NCBI RefSeq assembly: GCF_033568475.1
Contig: NC_133123.1
Coordinates: forward strand, 152,907,753-152,971,752
DNA: 64,000 bases
Direction: 5' to 3'
From: Henckelia pumila
Taxonomy: Eukaryota; Streptophyta; Magnoliopsida; Lamiales; Gesneriaceae
Shown here: positions 59,251 through 64,000 of the stretch, piece by piece
Numbering within the stretch: the first letter of the stretch is position 1
Layout of the letters: each line of letters starts with the position of its first letter
The notes under the pieces: generated by a model
The model's input: only the letters and a program-made list of their open reading frames with translations
Told to the model about the DNA's origin: nothing
Databases searched by the model: none
Translations under genes and position numbers: made by a program

Positions 59251-61932
59251 TTGGAACGGGTGGAGTAAGGCCCCGTCTTCTTTCTAGACTCCTGGCGAGT
59301 CTGCTGTCGCTTCGTGTCAGAACGAAGCGTTCTCTTGGAGGGTGAGACAGAGAAATCAAAATCCTCATCATATCTCCCAAAATCTCTCCCATCACACGAT
59401 TCAGTCCCACAGAAGGAACTTGAGTCGTCCTCGCTGACAAACTCAGTGATCGGATCAACGTCCTGACAAATAGTACCCTGCTGAGAGACAAGCCCCTCAA
59501 AGGACGGGGCGGAGGACTCCACAGGAGTCCCAGGAAGCGAGGGGATGGAGTGGCTACTGTGATTCAAAGTACAAGTATCAGTAGCCTCAAAGGCAGGCAC
59601 AGGAACAACCTGCGGAAAACCAAGCTCCATCTCACCAACCACTGAAGAGGCACCAACCTCTTCCTCCACCTGACGAGCCCAAGAAAGGGCCAAGCAGGGG
59701 TCAGATCCCTCATGGGGAGCGACAACAGACTGCGGGTCAGGAGCACCAGCATCTCCTCCCATCGCAGTATCACTGGACCCAGAATCAATGTCCTTAACAA
59801 CATCTCCATCCACATGGAGATCTGGACTCTGCTCAGTAGACTCGAAAGGAGCCTCAGTCCTCAACTCAGAGCGACAAAGATCAGGCTCCTCAGGTAAAGA
59901 CTCAAGAACTTGGAAGGCATTTTGATTACGCGGGACATCCTGAGGAGGTGGCCGCCGCTGCTGGTTACGCCTTCTCTTCTTGGTGGTCCAATTGCCCGCC
60001 CCGGGGGCAAAAGGAGCAGAGCCTTCCGGGGCCACTGAAGGACCCGCCTCCTAAGGCTGCGGAGGAGGGTTCCCGATCACAACCTTTTCCTTCCCAACGG
60101 AAGGCTTTGGACGAGGAGGTCTTGGGTTCTTCCCGTGGGAATAGCACACAGAGGTAGAATGACCCAACATCTTGCAATCAGTGCAGAAGGACGGGACCTT
60201 CTCATAAACTACCTCTATCTCTTGGGTGTGCTCACCCCATCCAACCCACACATGCTTAATTCGCTCGTCAAGCACGTTCATTTCCACACAAACACGGGCA
60301 AAAGCCCCTCTCGATCTCTCCGTCGTATGCTCATCCAATTTAATTGGATTTCCAAGAATTCTGGCGATGGCATACAGGCTCTTCTTGTTATATAAGTGCA
60401 ATGGAAGCTCAGGAAATCGGACCCAGACAGGGGCAATAGGCGACTCTGCCTCAAACTTGAATTCAGGGGTCCACTTGGAAAAGCGAATCCCAACTGCTCC
60501 CACAAAAATCCCTCCCTTCGTCCAAAGACGAGCAAAATCCTCTTCACAAGAAAGAGTGATGACCAAATATCCCCGAGGGAGGAATTTTAGAGTAAAAGAA
60601 GTCTTAAAACCCATTTGAGAAAAGGCAGTTGAAATCATGCTATTGGGAGCAGTGGACCGAGTCCCCATAATTTTGCCCACCAAGGCAAACTTAAAAGGCT
60701 CAATAAGGGATGAAATTACCTCATCCGGGAATTGAATACCCGGTTTTCCATCCCGAAAAGTCGGCTCCGGAAGATCCTCCATCGAATTGATCACATCTGC
60801 AAAGCTCTTCCTCGAAGCTCGAGGATATGGAGGCGCTAGAGCATCCCGAAAAGAAACAGGGACAGAATCAGCAATTTTGGAGGTAGAGTTGACCGGCTGG
60901 TCAACAATTTTGACTTGAGGATCCATGTCAACGATGTGGACTTCTCCCTCTCCAATTTTGACTACAGAGTCAATAATTTTGACTGGGTTGACTGCAAAGT
61001 CAACAATTTGGACTTCGTTGACCATGGGGTCAACAATTTTGACCGGGTTGACCAAGTCAACCATTTGACCAGAAGCTTGACCAATTTTGACCACGGGGTC
61101 AACGATTTTGACTGGATTTGACCACGAGTTGACTCGCAGAGTTGACACAGTGAGTGTGGCCGCGTGACTCGTCCGAGTTGACTCGGGAGTCACCGGTCGG
61201 AGTACCACCGAGGGCCGGCGAGGTGGTGGAGAACACGAATTTGGGGTCCATGTGTGCAGACTCGGGCGGCAGGAGGGTGTTAAAAGCCTGACTCGGATCG
61301 AAACTCGGCGAGGGGGCTCGGATTTGGGCGTTTCCGATCGACGGCATAAAACCATAAATTGAGGGATGGGAAATGAAGGTAGGGTTCAGGCCATGGTGAG
61401 GGATGAAGGAATTGGAAAAAGGCGGAGCCACAGCAGAGAAATTAGGGAAGAAGATAGTCGGGGCTAGGGTTTCAGGGCCACGAATGGTAGATCCGATTTG
61501 CAGCTCAGATGGAGAGGGAATTGGGAACGGGCTTGGGTGCATCTGGAACGTATTTTGAAGAGGATTCCAAATCGGGGCTTGGTTAGAGCAATAGACGCCT
61601 GAGCTCGCCGGAATCGAAGAAAGAAAAAATGGGCTCGACGTGAACAGTGCAGGCGTGGTTTCAGAAGCAAATCCCAACGAAATCGGGTAAGGAGAAGGAA
61701 CGGGGGAGGGCAAACCTTGATCAGGAAGGAAAGGCGAATCTAAAGACATGTCTGGAACGCCGGAAAACCCATCGGCCGTCGAACTGGTCGGAGAAGACGA
61801 AGAGATCGGGATTTCGGGAGGCGATTTGGCCGGCCAAACGACGTCCATTTGGCCTGAAATTTTAACAGCAGCTTCGTCTCGACGAGGCGCTTCCGATGAG
61901 GTGGTCGGCCGGCCAGGAATCGGCGGCGGCAT
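59238..61932 (-). pseudogene. LINE ORF1: DUF4283-like RNA-binding protein with zinc knuckle
   Basis: Begins at ATG 61932 with a Pro/Ser-rich N-terminus. A frameshift lies between about 61360 and 61100. A repeated VKIVD-rich segment follows, then a DUF4283-like domain (FALVGKIMGTRSTAPNS...FARLWTKGGIFVG, APVWVRFPELPLHLYNK) and a CCHC-like knuckle (FCTDCKMLGHSTSVC). A TAG at 60051-60053 precedes an acidic C-terminal tail that ends at 59238. ORF1 protein of plant L1 elements binds LINE RNA. Its last codons overlap the start of ORF2. Confidence 0.85.
60890..61190 (-). repeat. Degenerate GTCAA/TTGAC repeat tract in LINE ORF1
   Basis: Some twenty TTGAC or GTCAA motifs in about 300 bp, in units like GTCAACAATTTTGAC. 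On the coding strand they translate to repeated VKIVD/VNPVKI blocks. Confidence 0.75.
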
Positions 61933-62035
61933 AGGCGGCGACGGCAGCTACTAAAAAAGGCAAGGAGGGGCTATTTTGGGAAAGAAAAAACTAGAGAGAG
62001 AAAATTTTGGCTTTTTTTTCAAGATCAATTTATTT
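61933..62035 (-). other. LINE 5' leader and junction to Tat 3' region
   Basis: Minus-strand AG/CT-rich leader (ctctctctag, tttccc) before the ORF1 ATG. The exact LINE 5' end cannot be fixed because no target duplication matching ..aagctcaaagg is found here. Confidence 0.45.
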
Positions 62036-62660
62036 CAAGTAGAGGAGTTTGAAGGTTGGAGGTTGAAAAATGTATTTTTTCTACTAAGGTCATAACCTAG
62101 TAGAGAAGTTTGAGGGTTGGAGGTTGAAAAACATATTTTTCCTACTAAGGTCATAACCTATAAGAGAAGTTTGAGGGTTGGAGGTTGAAAAACGTATTTT
62201 TCCTACTAAGGTTATAACCTAGTAGAGGAGTTTGAGGGTTGGAGATTGAAAAACGCATTTTTCCTACTAAGGTTATAACCTAGTAGAGGAGTTTGAAGGT
62301 TGGAGGTTGAAAAACGTATTTTTCCTACTAAGGTCATAACATAGTAGAGGATTTTGAGATTTGAAGGTTGAAAAACGTATTTTTTCTACTAAGGTTATAA
62401 CCTAGTAGAGGAGTTTGAGGGTTGGAGGTTGAAAAACGTATTTTTCCTACTAATTAGGAGTTTGAGGGTTGGAGGTTGAAAAACGTATTTTTCCTACTAA
62501 GGTCTTGACCTAGTAGAGGAGTTTGATGGTTGGAGGTTGAAAAACGTATTTTTCCTACTAAGGTCATGACCTAGTAGAGGAGTTTGAGGGTTGGAGGTTG
62601 AAAAACGTATTTTTTCTACTAAGGTCATGACCTAGTAGAAGAGTTTGAGGGTTGGAGGTG
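62036..62660 (+). repeat. 61-bp tandem repeat array, about 11 copies
   Basis: Units start GTTTGAGGGTTGGAGGTTG at about 62047, 62108, 62169, 62230, 62291, 62352, 62413, 62460, 62521, 62582 and 62643. Spacing is 61 bp except one 47-bp unit (62413-62460). Each unit ends with 'ctactaaggtcataacctag'. Copies are about 90% alike. Confidence 0.93.
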
Positions 62661-62934
62661 GGAATTAATGTTATAGTATGTGGTAAACCATGTGAAAATT
62701 AACAATTTCAAATGGAGAAAAATTTATACATGCAAGAAAAGCAAGAAGAGGAATTTCATATGTCCATGAATATTGCGACGCAAAATGATGAAACATAAAA
62801 GTCATACATGTCATACTTGCATGTCAAAAGTAAAGACGGAAGATAAAACAGTATTCATCATGACAAATATAAGCACCTAAAGGCGCGCATCGTCCACGAC
62901 GATGAGGACAAAACATAAATAAATCAGCATGAGC
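62661..62934. other. Spacer between tandem array and antisense ORF
   Basis: AT-rich DNA with no ORF or repeat recognised. It would be the 3' UTR of the minus-strand gene. Confidence 0.4.
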
Positions 62935-63994
62935 CTAGATATCCGATGGAAGGCTCGCCAAAAGGTCTCTAAGGCTGATGAAATCAGTGGAGGCGCCTGG
63001 AGGAGGGTATCCATTGTCCTTGAACTTCTTCACGGCACCCGTGAAGCCCACGTCCAAGTATCGAAATGCCTTGGGACCGCAAATCTCTTTGAACTCCTCG
63101 GATTTGAGGAACTCTTCCTTGAAGTACTATCTCTCTCGGGCTATTTCTTCTTGGTGTTCCTGTTGTGCCTTAGCTTGGGAAGACTCCATCTCCTCCTTCA
63201 ATTTTTGGATCTCCATCTCATGACTTCTCTTTAGCTGCTGGAGCTCCTCCTCCTTCTTCATTAGTAGCTTGTCAGATTGAGCCTTCAACTCTTGCTGCTC
63301 ATGGTCGCGTGCTCTTTGTGACTCCTCAATCTTGGCCGCAAGCCCGTCAATGATGGACTTGTTTTTCGAGTTTTCGAGAATGATTTTCTTGAAGGAGTTG
63401 ACGCGTGCAACCAACTCTCCTAAACACATGGCACCCTGAAGCAAAAGATCAAATATGAACAATGTGAGAATGAAGTTATAGCATACGATTATAAATAAGG
63501 AACTTAAAAAAGGAAGAAAGGGAGCTTACATCTGTGATGCTACTGCAAGTGCGACTGACGACGTCGGAGTACTCGAGAGCATTCAAAAACGTGGAATCAG
63601 CAGTAGATGGAAGATTGTATAGGAGCCCATACGCAATGTGATTGGGACTACGTCCCACGATGGTCGACTCTGGGGTGTACGAGTGGTATATGCTTGGACC
63701 CGAGTGAGGGCTGCCTGGATGGCTGAACTCTGTTTCCTCTGAAGAGGAGAGGGATGCAATCGAATTTGTAGAGATCTTTCGTTTTCCTTTGGATTTGACT
63801 GAAGGGCTTGGACTGGCAGGAATCTTCTCCTTGCCACGAGCGTGAGAAGTCTTGACTTGTGGAGGAGTAGGAGTAGGAGAATTGGAATTCTTGGAGGGTT
63901 TCTTAGGCAAAGCGTGCTTCTTTTTGGTAGGGGATGAGGGACCTTCATCTTTTTTGACAGTGGCAGGGGCTTCGCCTGTTTTTTCTTGGGTGGC
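62935..63994 (-). pseudogene. Antisense extra ORF of Tat-type element: two exons, coiled coil
   Basis: On the minus strand an open frame from 63994 encodes a Lys/Ser/Pro-rich segment (KKPSKNSNSPTPTPPQ, KSKGKRKIST) followed by YGLLYNLPSTADSTFLNALE up to SSITD. Joining at donor GAT|GTAAGC (63530/63529) and acceptor TTGCTTCAG|GGT (63436/63435) removes 94 nt and keeps frame into GAMCLGELVARVNSF. A charged coiled coil follows (EESQRARDHEQQELKAQSDK...). A TAG at 63127-63129 interrupts it, then the frame continues FKEEFLKSEEFKEICG to ASTDFISLRDLLASLPSDI and a TAG at 62935. The start is outside the window. Antisense extra ORFs of unknown function are known in Tat elements; a degraded host gene is the alternative. 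Confidence 0.6.
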
Positions 63995-64000
63995 TCAGCT

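Larger units (their letters stand above)
41068..61990 (-). mobile_element. L1-type LINE with 3' RNase H, tandemly duplicated 3' part, hosting copia-2
   Basis: Minus-strand order is 5' leader, ORF1 with DUF4283-like domain and zinc knuckle, ORF2 with endonuclease, RT, zf-RVT-like region and RNase H, 3' UTR and poly(A) (poly-T at 41068-41087). The 3' UTR end occurs once but the next 3.8 kb occur twice. Without the duplication and copia-2, the LINE is about 7.8 kb. No target-site duplication is recognisable. The 5' limit near 61990 is approximate. Confidence 0.88.
36327..64000 (+). mobile_element. Ty3/gypsy Tat-lineage element C, split by a LINE; 3' end outside window
   Basis: The LTR at 36327-36994, primer-binding site, gag-protease-RT-RNase H and a second archaeal-type RNase H (to 41061) identify the Tat lineage. 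A LINE occupies about 41068-61990. After it come a 61-bp tandem array and a minus-strand ORF, the layout known for the region between pol and 3' LTR in Tat/Retand-type elements. The integrase is missing at the junction. That 62036-64000 belongs to the same copy as 36327-41061 is an inference. Confidence 0.65.

Noticed and set aside
62036..62660. Centromeric satellite
   Set aside because: Only about 11 short units are present, and their position next to a Tat-type antisense ORF is better explained as part of that retroelement.
63583..63948. Overlapping minus-strand ORF of 121 codons in another frame
   Set aside because: The alternative frame (63994-63531) joins through a consensus intron to the coiled-coil exon; this one has no such continuation.

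Overview
The window is nuclear DNA of a flowering plant, most likely a eudicot. The grounds are a plant NB-LRR (NLR) resistance-gene end at the left edge, AT-rich intergenic DNA, and plant lineages of LTR retrotransposons, an L1-type LINE with a 3' RNase H, a CACTA element and MITEs. The NLR resembles the R1-like late-blight resistance family of asterids, but the species cannot be named from the sequence. Roughly 85-90% of the window is transposable-element DNA. No bacterial genes, rRNA, tRNA or CRISPR were seen.

Left part (1-11218). The 3' part of an NLR gene (2-1246) is followed by AT-rich sequence. A Tat-like solo LTR (3322-8367, minus strand) is split by a 4.4-kb non-autonomous CACTA transposon (3585-8010, 3-bp target-site duplication ATA). 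A relic of a second NLR 3' end lies at 8471-8562, so this was probably an NLR cluster opened up by transposons. Small MITEs follow, the clearest being an 869-bp hAT-type element (10016-10884) with a perfect 8-bp duplication.

Central nest (11219-34758). An old, small Ty3/gypsy chromovirus (element A) carries two younger elements. One is a 9.2-kb Ty1/copia element in its gag (copia-1, 12509-21749, minus strand, duplication GCTGT). The other is a 9.1-kb Tekay/Del-like chromovirus between its RNase H and integrase (element D, 23964-33078, plus strand, duplication GATGC). Removing both leaves an element of about 5.2 kb with domains in the order gag, protease, RT, RNase H, integrase, chromodomain. 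Its 3' LTR is cut short.

Right nest (36327-64000). A Tat-lineage Ty3/gypsy element (C) begins with an LTR, primer-binding site and gag-pol carrying both a normal and a second (archaeal-type) RNase H. It is interrupted by a minus-strand L1 LINE. The LINE's 3' 3.8 kb is tandemly duplicated, and a second copia of the same family as copia-1 (copia-2, 45435-54773, plus strand, duplication AAAGA) sits in one copy while the other copy keeps the empty site. Beyond the LINE lie an 11-copy, 61-bp tandem array and a minus-strand ORF with a probable intron and a coiled coil. This arrangement fits the 3' region of Tat/Retand-type elements. The integrase expected between them is absent.

All long element ORFs carry premature stops or frameshifts, many at former CAG, CGA or TGG codons in CHG or CG context, as expected from methylated cytosine decay. 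The elements therefore look inactive. No new functional system is demonstrated. The most unusual items are the antisense spliced ORF with its satellite array, the phased repeats and conserved hairpin in the copia leader, the three 34-36-bp palindromes in the element D LTR, and the LINE duplication with its paralogous empty site.
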